Assembly: GCA_947579605.1 (NCBI GenBank)
Contig: OX388321.1
Location: 11,869,427 to 11,933,426, forward strand
Length of the DNA stretch: 64,000 nucleotides
Reading direction: 5' to 3'
Source of the DNA: Athripsodes cinereus
Taxonomy: Eukaryota > Arthropoda > Insecta > Trichoptera > Leptoceridae
Notes under the pieces: model-generated
The model's input: the letters and a program-made list of their open reading frames with translations, nothing else
The model's database searches: none
What the model was told of the DNA's origin: nothing
Translations under genes and position numbers: made by a program
Part shown: piece by piece, positions 34,733 to 45,523 of the stretch
Position numbering within the stretch: position 1 is the first letter of the stretch
How the letters are laid out: each line of letters opens with the position of its first letter

Positions 34733-37282
34733 TGTGATGAATTGAATATATACAAGGCGGTATATATTATTTTCATATACCTAGATCGAATGTTTGTAGT
34801 AGGTGATTAATAAAGGGATGAGACTTAGTTTGATCTCAAGTGGTTGTCGAACACAACTAGATATGTAGGAGACAGAGACAGGTATATTTTGGTGTGTGTC
34901 ATAAAGAGATGGAAGTTGTTTTTTTGTGTGTTGCTAGGGCATTTTTCAGGATCTGAAGAGGTAGGATAGATGACTCGAGGCAGTTTAGTTTTGAACCTAG
35001 GAGAGGTGGGACTCAATCATATTAATCTCAGTGTTTGAATTCGACATATTTTAATATTTATTTACCCACCTTCGTAGTAGTTAGTACATTATATTTTAGT
35101 GATATTTCCACATTTGGGAATATATATAGATCATCCTAAATTACTTTTAATTAACATTTTAAAATCCGTGAGCCTGCCAGCTGTCATAAGATAAGATTTT
35201 TCAATATTATTAATTTATTTATATCTAGGTGTCGTGATATTTAGGAGGATATTGTTGTCTACAAAGTAGTCGTCGTACACAAGGATTTATTTATTTAACT
35301 TTTCAGATTTTGAAAACAAAGGAATTATGTGTTATGTATGCCTATTTTCAGTACTATTATATGTATATATGTACCTATGACTGAAATAATATAGCGCGGT
35401 ACGACACACTTAATACTAGACCAATGGCAGTGGCGTACCGACTTACCTAATATTATACTCTTATTTAATTTATTTTACCATTACGAAGGATTAAGCAGTT
35501 TGGAGAGGAGTTTTATGTTGAGCAGGATATTATTTGATTTATTTATTTAATTACATATTTTATCATCGATGTCATTTGTCTTCTATAAACTTACTGGATT
35601 TTTCTACTTATATTGCTGTGACATTCTAGAATGTATTAATTAACATTTTTGCAAGGCATGGTTATATCGTATTGTTTATGTATTATTATATTAATATATT
35701 TATATTAATACCATTTATCCAAAAATCCCTACATAAACCCTTTTCCTTCTAGGGAATGTAGTTTTGTCCAGTCGTTTGTTAGGCCCCAGACGATTTGGGT
35801 ACGACGTTATTCCTTTCTTAACAAAATATATGATATTGTAGTATATAATTATGCATGATAATTATTTAAATCAAATTTTGTAAATATAAGTACATAGTTC
35901 AACTAACAAAATTCTCTCCTTTCCCTATATGCTGGAGGACCCACAATCCATTATAAGGTCTTTGGGCATTTGTAAATGGATATTATGTTTAATTAACTTT
36001 AATTATTATTAACTGGTTGGTAAATCGCTGTTCGTGATATTGCTAACTATATTAGTAGTCTATCTTATCAGTTCTGTAAGAACACACCTTGCAATCATTA
36101 ACATGGTTGGATGTGCGTAGAGATTGGTGGTGCTTTCTCTGCGTATAAATCAACTTAACCAATGAAAAGGTATTTATTTCAAATGTTCTCCGACTGAAGC
36201 AGGTACAGCTCCATTCCTCGAATTTTCTGCTAGAGTATAACTTGAAGGGGTTATCTGCGCCCTTTGGTTGAGGCTCAATGATCAGGAATCTTTAGAGCTA
36301 ATATCATTATATGTTTGCATGTCCGCATGTTTGCAATATATTGCATGCCCTAGTGGAAATATATCTTATATATTATTTTATATATCCGGGAGTAGTGTTG
36401 TGCACTCGGGCTCAAAGTACGGCATGGCGAGTTTTGAGACGTGAGGGAGCGAAGGCGGCGCTCCTTTAGCATGGACACAGCATGCTTTCCATGCACTAAC
36501 ATGGTAGTTAGTCTCTGAAAATGATGTCATAGCAATTGTGTTGAAATTTAATTAATATTCAAAAGTAATAAAGTTATGTTTTGGGTGCGCCACTGTCCTT
36601 TACGACGCAACGAATTAGTAGGTATGTTGTAGAACATATGTACATACATCGGCTATAGAAACTATGAAATGGTTATCTTATGTAGGGACATAGATCGGCA
36701 ACCAGTTACCATACAACATTCTCGTAATGATATAGAATAATATTATTTGAATTTTATGTTATGATGATTGTTATGTTATATTTCGTTATGTTTTATTATG
36801 CACTATTTTTATTATGTTATTTTACAGTATCTCAAGGTAAGTGATCTGACGTCAAAGTTGACCTCAGAGTTAATATGTATCAAAATTCATGTTTAAATTG
36901 TTTTATTGATTTTGTGATTTTGTTGTTCTTTTTGATTATTGAAATGTATATTTCAGGTGACTTATTTTGCGTTTTAAAAAAAATACACAACGTAGGTAAA
37001 ATTATCGTCAAAACACAACGTACTGGGTCTAAATCTATGAAAATAGTTAATAGATAAATCGAGACGATCACGAAAGGCCAAAATTCGTTAATTAATTCAA
37101 TTAGGAATGCGATATTTCGTACGTATATTTGCAACAATGCGAAAATTCATACAATTCTTAGCTAGCTGAATAGGGTTGTCACTTCTAGTTTGGGAATCAA
37201 TTATTACAGTAGGTATAGTTTAGAAGCTAGGATGTTGCAAATTCGGAGCTTAGAATGGTTTAAAATAGGTAGGATCATCACA
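34733..37282 (+). repeat. 3' LTR (2550 bp)
   Basis: Same sequence as the 5' LTR but without the MITE; a C/A difference near 37149 was noticed. The very high similarity implies a recent insertion. Confidence 0.92.
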
Positions 37283-37402
37283 ACACGTAGTAGAATCCCA
37301 TAAAAATTAGGTAATTTGAAACCAGTGTTTCTTTCTACTATAAATTATTGATCACGAGAGAGACGTCTTTCGATTTATCAGTTCATTATCAATCTGAATT
37401 CA
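37283..37402 (+). repeat. Dispersed repeat R3 (target of the LTR element)
   Basis: ACACGTAGTAGAATCCCATA, then GAGAGAGACGTCTTTCGATT and TCATTATCAATC. It matches 40975-41100. The left part (GTGTCGGTAC) lies before the 5' LTR at 28192, so the LTR element landed inside a copy of R3. Confidence 0.75.
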
Positions 37403-37455
37403 TAATTCATATCTCTTGATATTTTCCAGAAAGTATAAAACTAATATACACGCAC

Positions 37456-37557
37456 CACCATCATATGCATACTGTCGCAGTGGTCTCCGTCTCCGTGATC
37501 ATGTTGGGGACTGGCATCTTGCATATGCATGTGATGATCGTGATGGCTATGGTCCAT
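37456..37557 (-). CDS. Ctr1: Ctr1 high-affinity copper transporter, exon 1 (start)
   Basis: A plasma-membrane channel-like transporter that moves reduced copper into the cell as a trimer (SLC31 family). With exons at 27046-26811 and 26407-26206 it gives 179 residues; human CTR1 has 190. This exon holds the start ATG (37557-37555) and the extracellular copper-collecting N-terminus: MDHSHHDHHMHMQDASPQ, then HDHGDGDHCDSMHMMV, rich in His and Met as the family requires. The exon extends upstream to an acceptor (TTTATTTCCAG, exon from 37585), so a 5' UTR exon lies further upstream and the promoter is not here. The donor is GTG/GTGCGT; GTGGTG three bases earlier is an alternative. The following intron is swollen by an LTR element. 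Confidence 0.93.
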
Positions 37558-37924
37558 GATGTTCTGCTGCCTTTACAAGTGATATCTGGAAATAAAATAC
37601 AAATCTTGTAAACAATCATCAATAGTCCAATATTCCTCTCATGTCTAAGTAAAAGGAATCGGATCATTTATAATCGGATCATTTAAGTATTTTTTATTGA
37701 ATATACGTTTCATATAAACTAATTTTTTACCCTTCCACTACGAAATACATCTAATTCTTTCGTAAAGGTCGAAAAATTGGGTAAAAAGAAGTTTGGGACT
37801 GAAAAATTTAAAAGATATCTTTTGGATACATAATCATTGGGCTTTTGAATCTGAAAAATCAGATTCTATCATTGTTCATATTTTGTTTATTTCTTGATCA
37901 CAATACATACAATTTTATCGAAAA

Positions 37925-38000
37925 GAATGCATTCAAATAAGATATAATCAATAGGCGAGTTTATTCTTTCATTCAGTTCATTCAAATCTTCCAACTATCC
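37925..38000 (-). mobile_element. Decayed LINE tail (family T1)
   Basis: Blocks AATCAATAGGCGAGTTTAT and CAAATCTTCCAACTATCCC resemble reversed T1, with the hairpin region replaced by TTCATTCAG repeats. Confidence 0.4.
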
Positions 38001-38113
38001 CAATTTTGTTTATGCATAAAATTTGTTCATCTTCATTGATTAATCGACCACAGCTGTTTTGTTTTCTCAAATACTTATCACTATTATTATTTACTTAGTT
38101 TATATCTATATTT

Positions 38114-38676
38114 CTTTCAAAATAAATTTATTTTATGAACAACTAGGTACTTATTTGATATTCGTAACACGTGAATGATCTCACATAATAAGAACATTGA
38201 AGAATTGCATCTCTCCATCACAGATTTCGATAATGTGTAATATAAACAGAGTAACTGTATCTTTCAAAATAAATTTATTTTATGAACAACTAATAGATAT
38301 TCGTAACACGTGAATGATCTCACATAATAAGAACATTGAAGAATTGCATCTCTCCATCACAGATGTCGATAATGTGTAATATAAACAGAGTAACTGTATC
38401 TTTCAAAATAAATTTATTTTATGGACAACTAATAGATATTCGTAACACGTGAATGATCTCACATAATAAGAACATTGAAGAATTGCATCTCTCCATCACA
38501 GATTTCGACAATATGTAATATAAACAGAGTAACTGTATCTTTCAAAATAAATTTATTTTATGAACAACTAATAGATATTCGTAACACGTGAATGATCTCA
38601 CATAATAAGAACATTGAAGAATTGCATCTCCATCACAGATTTCGATAATGTGTAATATAAACAGAGTAACTGTATC
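38114..38676. repeat. Four-unit satellite upstream of Ctr1
   Basis: Units start at CTTTCAAAATAAATTTATTT (38114, 38261, 38400, 38539), lengths about 147, 139, 139 and 137 bp, with only a few differences between units. Each contains CGTAACACGTGAATG with an E-box CACGTG. The array is 0.53-1.1 kb upstream of the Ctr1 start exon, in its presumed 5' UTR intron or promoter side. Confidence 0.92.
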
Positions 38677-39387
38677 GACTGACGCTTTAACGAGTTTTTT
38701 TGACGATCGCAGAATAACAATTACCTCAAATTACGTGTTTTTTGTTCAATATATAATAACCTACTCCTTAATACTTCGAACCAACGTAATCTAATATATT
38801 AAATTCTCGTGTCACGGTGTTTGTTATCATACTCCTCCAAAACGACTGAACCGGTTTTGATGAAATTTTGTGTGCTTATCGGGTAAGTTTAAGAATCGGC
38901 CAACATCTATTTTTCATACCTTTAAAAGTTAAGGGTGGGTCACCCCGATTTTTTAATTAATTTTTTTGGACAATTTTTTTTATTTATATTTTTTTATGGT
39001 GAGGCATTAAAAATACATACAGCCCTAAATTTTCACTCTTCTACCATCAACCCCTATTTTTTAATTGCGATATTAGTGTATAACATATATGGCAAAACAA
39101 TTTTTGCCAGGTCAGTTAGTAGGTATATAATATAATGAACATAATGGATGTACAAACAGTAATTATGCGGTAAAAAATAAAGATATCGACTAGTTATCGC
39201 AGTTCAAGATAGGTTGTATATATTAAACTCCTATTCCTAGGTAGTTTCTTTCGGAGAAAGCTGAGAAAAAATTGAATAAGAATCTAATCGACAGTAGAAA
39301 AAGTTTGGATAGCTACCTAGATGAAGAACCAAAATAAATTTATAATTTAAAAATCCAACAAATAAATATTTCATATTTGCATCTATC
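38677..39387. other. Non-coding stretch
   Basis: AT-rich; CTCCTCCAAAACGACTGAAC then CGGTTTTGATGAAATTTTG near 38835-38870 looks like a dispersed insect repeat, but I cannot name it. Confidence 0.4.
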
Positions 39388-39618
39388 AGTCTATACAATC
39401 ACGACATCTTGCACAAGTGGATAAAGTGCATTTAATGAACATACAGATGATCCTCTGCATGCAATATAAAAGACATTCGGGGTGGGTGGCATGCCAAATC
39501 GTTAAATTATAGTTGTTAAGTATTTTATCTATCACGATCGCCTGCCTCTTACAGTACACTCTAAAACTAAGAGAAAAAATAGGCGGAAGTATTTTATCTA
39601 CCGAGGACTCTATGAGAA
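39388..39618 (-). mobile_element. SINE-like retroposon (family S1)
   Basis: CAATCACGACATCTTGCACA then AGTGG at the 3' end, GACATTCGGGGTGGGTGGCA in the middle, and TTACAGTACACTC then CCGAGGACTC toward the 5' end. Decayed but nearly full length. Confidence 0.65.
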
Positions 39619-39669
39619 TTTCTGTATTAAATTTAAACATAATCGTCAAGGATTATAATATTATAATAT

Positions 39670-39802
39670 TGGTTAGCTGGAAGAGATCTCGCCTGTGCGA
39701 TAAACTTGTCCTCTTGTCTATTGATTATATCTAATGATGTATTGAATAATAAACCTTTTTATAAACTTGCTTGTAATCAATGTGCAGTAAAGAATAAATA
39801 AT
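39670..39802 (+). mobile_element. LINE tail (family T1)
   Basis: GGTTAGCTGGAAGAGATCTC, GCGATAAACTTGTCCTC, then AATCAATGTGCAGTAAAGAA and TAAATAA. One stem pair of the hairpin is broken in this copy (ATCTC/GCGAT). Confidence 0.7.
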
Positions 39803-40325
39803 TTTATGTACCGAATAGTTATCTAAGAATTTCAATTTCTTATCTCTATAAGAAAGGTTGACAGATCAATACAAAATAAAATAAATTTATTGTAATCAAA
39901 TCATAGAGAAATCTATTTATTTGAAATTGATAGGTAACAATTATTATTGATAATCACCTCTTACTGTATGTAATAAGCAAGCAAGTAAATAAATAAATAT
40001 AATGACTTACATTTAATTTTGTAATCAACATGTAATTTTGTTTAATCTATAAATAAATGCAACTTCTGAAAGTGTATTCTCATCTCTCTGATATTTAAAT
40101 AAATATTGTTTTAAGAAGAAAGTGTTTTTGAATGAATTGCAGCATATTATTATTATTGTATTTTCATATTTGATTTATTATTATTGATTATTAAGTAATT
40201 ATTTAATGATTAATATACGATCTCACAAATATATCAAAATACATATAGGTAATAATCTATGAATATTGATGTGTCTACGTAAATGTAATCTTATAAAGTG
40301 AAAGTGTACTACAGTCGAACCATTA

Positions 40326-40600
40326 TGAACGTCTTCTTCTTCTTCTTCTTCTTATGGGTTATACCCGTCATATTCGTATCTCGAGATCCCGCAGCCATGA
40401 GATCGCGTCGTCCGACCCTAAACTAAGTGCTTGCAACCCGCCATCGTATGAATATCGGCTTGCAACCCGCCATCGTATAAATGAACGTAATAGACCATTA
40501 AAGGATGACGTCACAGAAAAATCATTGAGGGGCATCAGACATCCCAACACAACACATTCACAGTGTTTACGGTGTAATATTAGATGGGACGCCTAAAGAA
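40326..40600 (-). mobile_element. Possible retroposon with (AAG)n tail
   Basis: The (CTT)n run at 40331-40353 reads as an (AAG)n tail on the minus strand. GCTTGCAACCCGCCATCGTA occurs twice (about 40432 and 40459). The GC content is higher than the flanks. The 80-codon open frame here is Arg-rich and resembles nothing known. Low certainty. Confidence 0.35.
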
Positions 40601-40972
40601 TAGATACCTACCTAATAATCAAGAAAACTGTCAGTGTCGATTTTGTTATTATTTTGTCGTCTGACTTTCTTTTTTTTCTCTTATGGCATAACATTCTACA
40701 AGGATGATTTGCGCAATCTGATTGTTTGCCCCCCAAGCAAAAGCAAATCCATAGACAAGACCACGTGACCTTTAATGGTCTATAACGCTATACTCATTTT
40801 CAATAATAAATATTACACACTCTCAGAAACTATTATTTTAATTTTATAGAACGAATTCGAGCAATCTGAGGTAGATCTGAAGATGATATCATTTGTAGAC
40901 CCTTAGTTATCTAATATCTTTTCAATACGTATCACCTAATAAAAGAAAATGTGGGTATAATACCACAAATGT

Positions 40973-41200
40973 TTTAAATTGTGTCGGTGCATACGTAGTA
41001 GAATTCCATAATTTATTAGGTAAATTGAAAAAAAACGTTTCTTTCCACTATGAATTATGAATCGTGAGAGAGACGTCTTTCGACTTATCAGGTCATTATC
41101 AATCAATTATTTACAGTAAAAAGAAACACTTGTTTCAATTTACCTAACTAGTCACGAATGAAATCTCTCATAATTTATTATGAATCATAATCTCATAATT
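40973..41200. repeat. Dispersed repeat R3, uninterrupted copy
   Basis: TGTCGGTGCATACGTAGTAG spans the site that is split by the LTR element elsewhere. GAGAGAGACGTCTTTCGACT and TTATCAGGTCATTATCAATC follow. An inverted pair TTAGGTAAATTGAAA...TTTCAATTTACCTAA brackets about 130 bp, so it may be a MITE. A fragment also occurs at about 52985-53025. Confidence 0.7.
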
Positions 41201-41237
41201 TACAAATAATATCAAATTAGTTTCTTTCTATCTTTTT

Positions 41238-41380
41238 ATCTATACCATCACGGTTTCTCCCACAATTGGAGTTGTCATCAAAGCAACTGCATGTCATAAA
41301 CATGCAGATTGACCTTAGTGTGCTAATTATAGACAAGACATTGAGAATGGGTGGCATAAAATAACGGAGGCATGACATAT
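41238..41380 (-). mobile_element. SINE-like retroposon (family S1), truncated
   Basis: CTATACCATCACGGTTTCTC then CCACAATTGGAGTTG, AACTGCATGTCATAAACATG, and GGGTGGCATAA. Confidence 0.65.
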
Positions 41381-42394
41381 TACTAAACATTATACTGACA
41401 CTTCAATATTTTCATTGGTTTTTTATAATAGAATGATGTGATTTAACTAAATTTATTAATGTTATGATTTGATTCACATTTGTGTTTTTTTCTTCGTCAA
41501 TTGTTGTTCTTATCTTGCTCCAATTGTGTTGTGAATGAGAATTTTTATTTGTTATTTTTTGTGTATTGAATAACATATAAAAGGCTCACGACGTAGATAT
41601 GTAATGAAATAGCTTACCGCAATTTATAAATTTATTTGGGTCTGGGTGTTACATGTTTAGTGCATTGTATATTTATGTGTATCGTCGTGTTGGTACCCAT
41701 GATTTTTTTTTATTTATTTTAATGTGAATTATTGTCTATGCATGTTATGTTATGTTTTTTTAATAATGTATCGTTGTAACTTTTTCTAATCAAGGCGTGA
41801 CTGTATTTCCATAAGATGTAATCATATTACGATATAAACATGAATTTTCAATACCTGTTTATCTTTTATGTACATCAAGTATTGCCTCGATATTGTACAA
41901 GTAGTTAGTTAGTCACCTACTATGTAGGTAGTATTTACATAGGTAAGTAGTACAATATAGGTATTATTATTATATAGTATGGTGGATCATTATGAAATCG
42001 GTGATATCATTAATCATATATATTAAATTATACACGATCTGTGATCTCCATGTACTTGCATAATTATTAACTATCACACAGACCATGTAACTAGATATAT
42101 GCAGGTAGGTACTTACATTATAATCAGATCATTAAATAATGTATTCATTATTATTTATCATTAATTTAATAACAAAATTATGTGTTTATATTTTTAAAAA
42201 TTGTAAAATATATTTTTACACAAAATTATCGAATTAAAAAAGAAAACTAAAGTTATGTTGTAACTAAAGTAATTAACATATTATGTAATTGTTGGTTTTT
42301 ATATATACAAATTATGGACAAAACTTTGATAAAACGGATGATAGGTACCAACTTTTTTTATGCTTTTTTACCATTTTTGTCTTGGATACATTAT
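41381..42394. other. Non-coding stretch
   Basis: AT-rich; nothing recognised. Confidence 0.5.
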
Positions 42395-42755
42395 AAGGAA
42401 AATGAGCGGATGTTAGAAGAGTGATGTGTTGTGGATAGAATGCGTGAAAATAATTTGAAATGGTTTGGTCATGTAGAACGAATGAAAGGGGAAAGGATGA
42501 CAAGAAGGATATACTTGTCTGAAAGAAGAGGTGTGAGGGAGCACGTGCGTCCGAGAACTACGTGGCTTATGATCACGTAGATTAAATTTTCAAGGACGGC
42601 CGTGTGTTGAGTAAGAGAAATCGACGTACGTGCATGAGAGGTTACATGAATGTTGAGCAGACGCAAGAAATACCACTTGTAGGGACAGATCTATAATGGC
42701 GTTCCGTTCTCTCTGCCTACCCTACTTGAGATGCAGGGTGAGAGAATAGAATAGA
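42395..42755 (+). pseudogene. Decayed LINE RT C-terminal fragment
   Basis: Same family as 10264-10860: ATGAGCGGATGTTAGAAGAG, GTTTGGTCATGTAGAACGAA, GACGGCCGTGTGTTGAGTAA and CGTTCCGTTCTCTCTGCCTA, in the expected order but with stops and frameshifts. The tail is GGGTGAGAGAATAG plus (AATAG)n. Confidence 0.8.
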
Positions 42756-44699
42756 ATAGGTCATTATTGAAATAATAAAGTCTTTTTGAGAATAAAGGGG
42801 AAAATTATACTACTATAGATACCTATTAAAAATCCATTTTTCCCATAAACATTCTCCAAAATCTACAAACTTTTAGATATTGTATGAATTCCAATTTATC
42901 GGCTAAAATCGATCAATTTGATGTTCAAATTAATATTTTTTAGATGATTAAAAATGTTTTTATATTTACATTTATATGACAATTCCTATATGAAATAATT
43001 TAATTGTTTATGACAGTGGAACAATCTAAGTAAGTATTATAGATTTAAAGAATTTTTATTAATTTAATACTAGTTTAATTCAGGAAATGATAAACAATGG
43101 AGATAAGTATGTATTTGTAATCTATGTATTTTGTAGCTTGATATTAAGGTTGTGAACTTGGTCTTAGATAACGATTAAAATAATATGTGTATTAATACTT
43201 TAAATTGTCTTCATTGGTTGCATTTGTAAGGTATAAGTATTTTTTTTTCATTTTTTTATTCAATTTATTTTTATATTATGTGTGTGGTCATACTGGGCAA
43301 TGAACTTCATTTTTTTCTGTGTATTTCTGATAAATCGTAAAAACATATCTATAGACTTTTTTGTAACTACTTACGTTAATATGAATAGATAAAAAAGTAA
43401 GTGCTTCCTACATCACAGTGTTTTAGTTTAAAAAAAACTGTCATCTTTCCCAACTACAAAGATTCTCCACTTGTTTATAATGATCCCATTCCCATCCAAA
43501 TATCCAGAAATTTTCATTCTTATAAACATAAATTTGTTTAATAACAAGTTAAAAAAATAAGACCATTTAATATGCAAGATTAAGATACCACGAAGTGATT
43601 ATTTGTTTACACTAAAAAGTGTTGCAGAATTGGTGCAATATTTGTGATGTGATATCAATTAGGTTTATCAGATTAGAATTGAAATTATGTGCGGAATTTC
43701 CGAAATTCAGAGATTATTATTAGATAACCAATATCTTGTGATGGATAATCATTGTTTTATCTATCAAGTGTATACCTATTATGTTTCTGCTAAAAATATT
43801 GCTATAAAATTGGCTGACATAAGTCTACGATACGTTATCATAATTCACTCGGTATCGGGTACCTTACCTAAAAAAAGAAAGAACGAAAAGAAGTCTATGG
43901 TACCTACTACATATTATGAAAACAAACGTTACATACGTTATTAATTTGTTAGCCAATTATAGGAGACAGCGGTTATCTTGATTTTTAAACATTTATGTAA
44001 AACAGTTTGACAAATCACAAATCAGAATTGTGATCCTCTGATCGTTTGTATAAGTGCATAGGAATTTAAATACACCTGTGTTGAGGTAAGTTTACAACAA
44101 ACAACAAAAGCATTAAAAAAGTAAAAAAAAAACAAATAAATGACGTACTATATGGATTAAAGCAATCGCAAACGAGTGGATGAGCTTATAAACATTAAAA
44201 TAGAATACAAAAAATAGAATCCAATTAACACGATTAGATCCAGAATATGCCCACAATTAGAAATAATTTTTATTGTAAAGGTGGAGTGAGTTGCCTGCTG
44301 GAAGAAACGAATCCGGGATCTATTGATTGAAAATTCGTTACTCTTCCATTAATTAGACTACCGACCACCTCATGATGTACTTTAAACAACAATATTCAGC
44401 TCAGTATAATATGAACATTAGGCAAGTGATTTTAGATGTGCCTATAAACTGATAAATTCATCTAATAATTTTCGACCAAAAATGCCCAAGTACCTACACA
44501 TTGTTTAGAATCAAGGAAAAATAATAATGTTTATGTAATAAAAAATAATTTACCAAACCCACATACATGTTGAGATGAAGGTAATAGTAAGGTATGTAAT
44601 ATTATGAACACACTTCCTTGTTACATAATTCACCATTCACTATCATCATAACCGTAAGGATTGCCGATTAAGGCTTGAGATGGTTTTGCAATTTATTTA
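42756..44699. other. Non-coding stretch
   Basis: No gene was recognised; the 85-codon open frame at 43687-43944 has no recognisable feature. Ends at the (TAAA)-type tail of the LINE beginning at 44700. Confidence 0.45.
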
Positions 44700-45523
44700 T
44701 TTTATTTATTTATTTATTTTCTCGAAGGGAACAAACAGTCAACACAACAAGTATTACAACAATTAAAATTAAATGAAATATAGACCACAAGAGTCCCCCT
44801 ATATTACCACAGTTTAAAAAATTCAAAGCAACTAAGACAAAACTAACAACAAAAACAAAGAAATATAATAATAAGATAAGATAAGACAAGATAAGAGAAA
44901 AGTTAAACATAATGATCAATCATATTATAATACAATTAATAAAATTAATAAAATAAAACACATCAATGAACAGTAAAACCACCGATTCAAGCAATATATA
45001 AAACAATAAGTAATAACTTTTCTATAATAATATAATGGATAAAGAATATTAATGAAATAATTAGATTTAAAAATATAATAATATAACAAAAAATCATAAA
45101 TTAATAAATAATGAAATCAATAAGTCAGTAATTCGAATTAAATATACAATAACAATTAAAAAAAATACATAAAATAAAAAATAAATTTAAATTAAAATTA
45201 ATGAATATAATACAATATAATATAATATAATATAATATAATACAATATAATACAATACAATATAATATAATAATAAGATTACGGCAGATAGCCAATAAAT
45301 AATAAATAAACTATAATAATTTAAAAAAATACATAAATTAAAAAATAAATTTAGATTAAAAATAATGAATATAATAATAAGATTACGGCAGATAACCAAT
45401 TAACAAATGATACACCAAAAGCGACAGTGAGAATTAAGTAGAATTAGAATCCAGCAACAAGTGGCTCATGGAAGTAAGTGGAGTTGGCATAAAGTCCAAA
45501 AGATAAAATTGTAAAACTATAAA
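44700..45523 (-). repeat. 3' UTR and tail of the PHD-type LINE
   Basis: On the minus strand it ends in an (AAATAAAT)n tail at 44695-44720. Inside are a (GATAA)-like run at 44870-44900, and a 100-bp direct repeat (45165-45300 and 45318-45400) built on AAGATTACGGCAGATA; the first copy contains an expanded (TATAA)n tract. Exceptionally AT-rich compared with the ORFs. Confidence 0.75.

Larger units (their letters stand above)
28206..37282 (+). mobile_element. Non-autonomous LTR retrotransposon, complete structure
   Basis: Two direct repeats (28206-31314 and 34733-37282) each begin TGTGATGA and end TCATCACA, the TG...CA inverted ends of LTRs. ACAC flanks both sides (28202-28205, 37283-37286). A tRNA-complementary primer site follows the 5' LTR and AAGGGGGGG precedes the 3' LTR, so the element reads on the plus strand. 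Apart from a 559-bp difference explained exactly by a nested MITE plus its target duplication, the LTRs are equal in length; I noticed one substitution. The 3.4-kb interior has no gag or pol and only short open frames, so it must use another element's proteins. Orientation is opposite to the Ctr1 gene whose intron it occupies. Confidence 0.9.
27047..37455 (-). other. Ctr1 intron 1 (10.4 kb), mostly transposons
   Basis: It runs from the donor after the exon-1 GTG (GTGCGT) to the acceptor TTTTTTAG. In order along the plus strand it contains a reversed LINE fragment split by a TIR element that itself holds a LINE tail, then the 9.1-kb LTR retrotransposon, which carries further nested insertions. 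Only about 0.5 kb is not assigned to a mobile element. Confidence 0.85.

Noticed and set aside
30907..37137. 60- and 85-codon open frames present twice
   Set aside because: They lie in the LTRs, overlap each other on opposite strands and show no domain; the repeat is simply the LTR pair.
28206..37282. Reading the two 2.5-kb copies as a segmental duplication or assembly duplication
   Set aside because: TG...CA inverted ends, the 4-bp flanking duplication, primer site, polypurine tract and a separate empty target copy all fit an LTR element better.
38114..38676. CRISPR-like array
   Set aside because: Units are contiguous, with no unique spacers, in an insect genome; it is a simple satellite.
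40354..40596. 80-codon Arg-rich open frame as a small gene
   Set aside because: It overlaps a repeat with an (AAG)n tail and has an equally long open frame on the other strand.
43687..43944. 85-codon open frame
   Set aside because: No recognisable feature, and an open frame of this length can occur by chance in a stretch this long.
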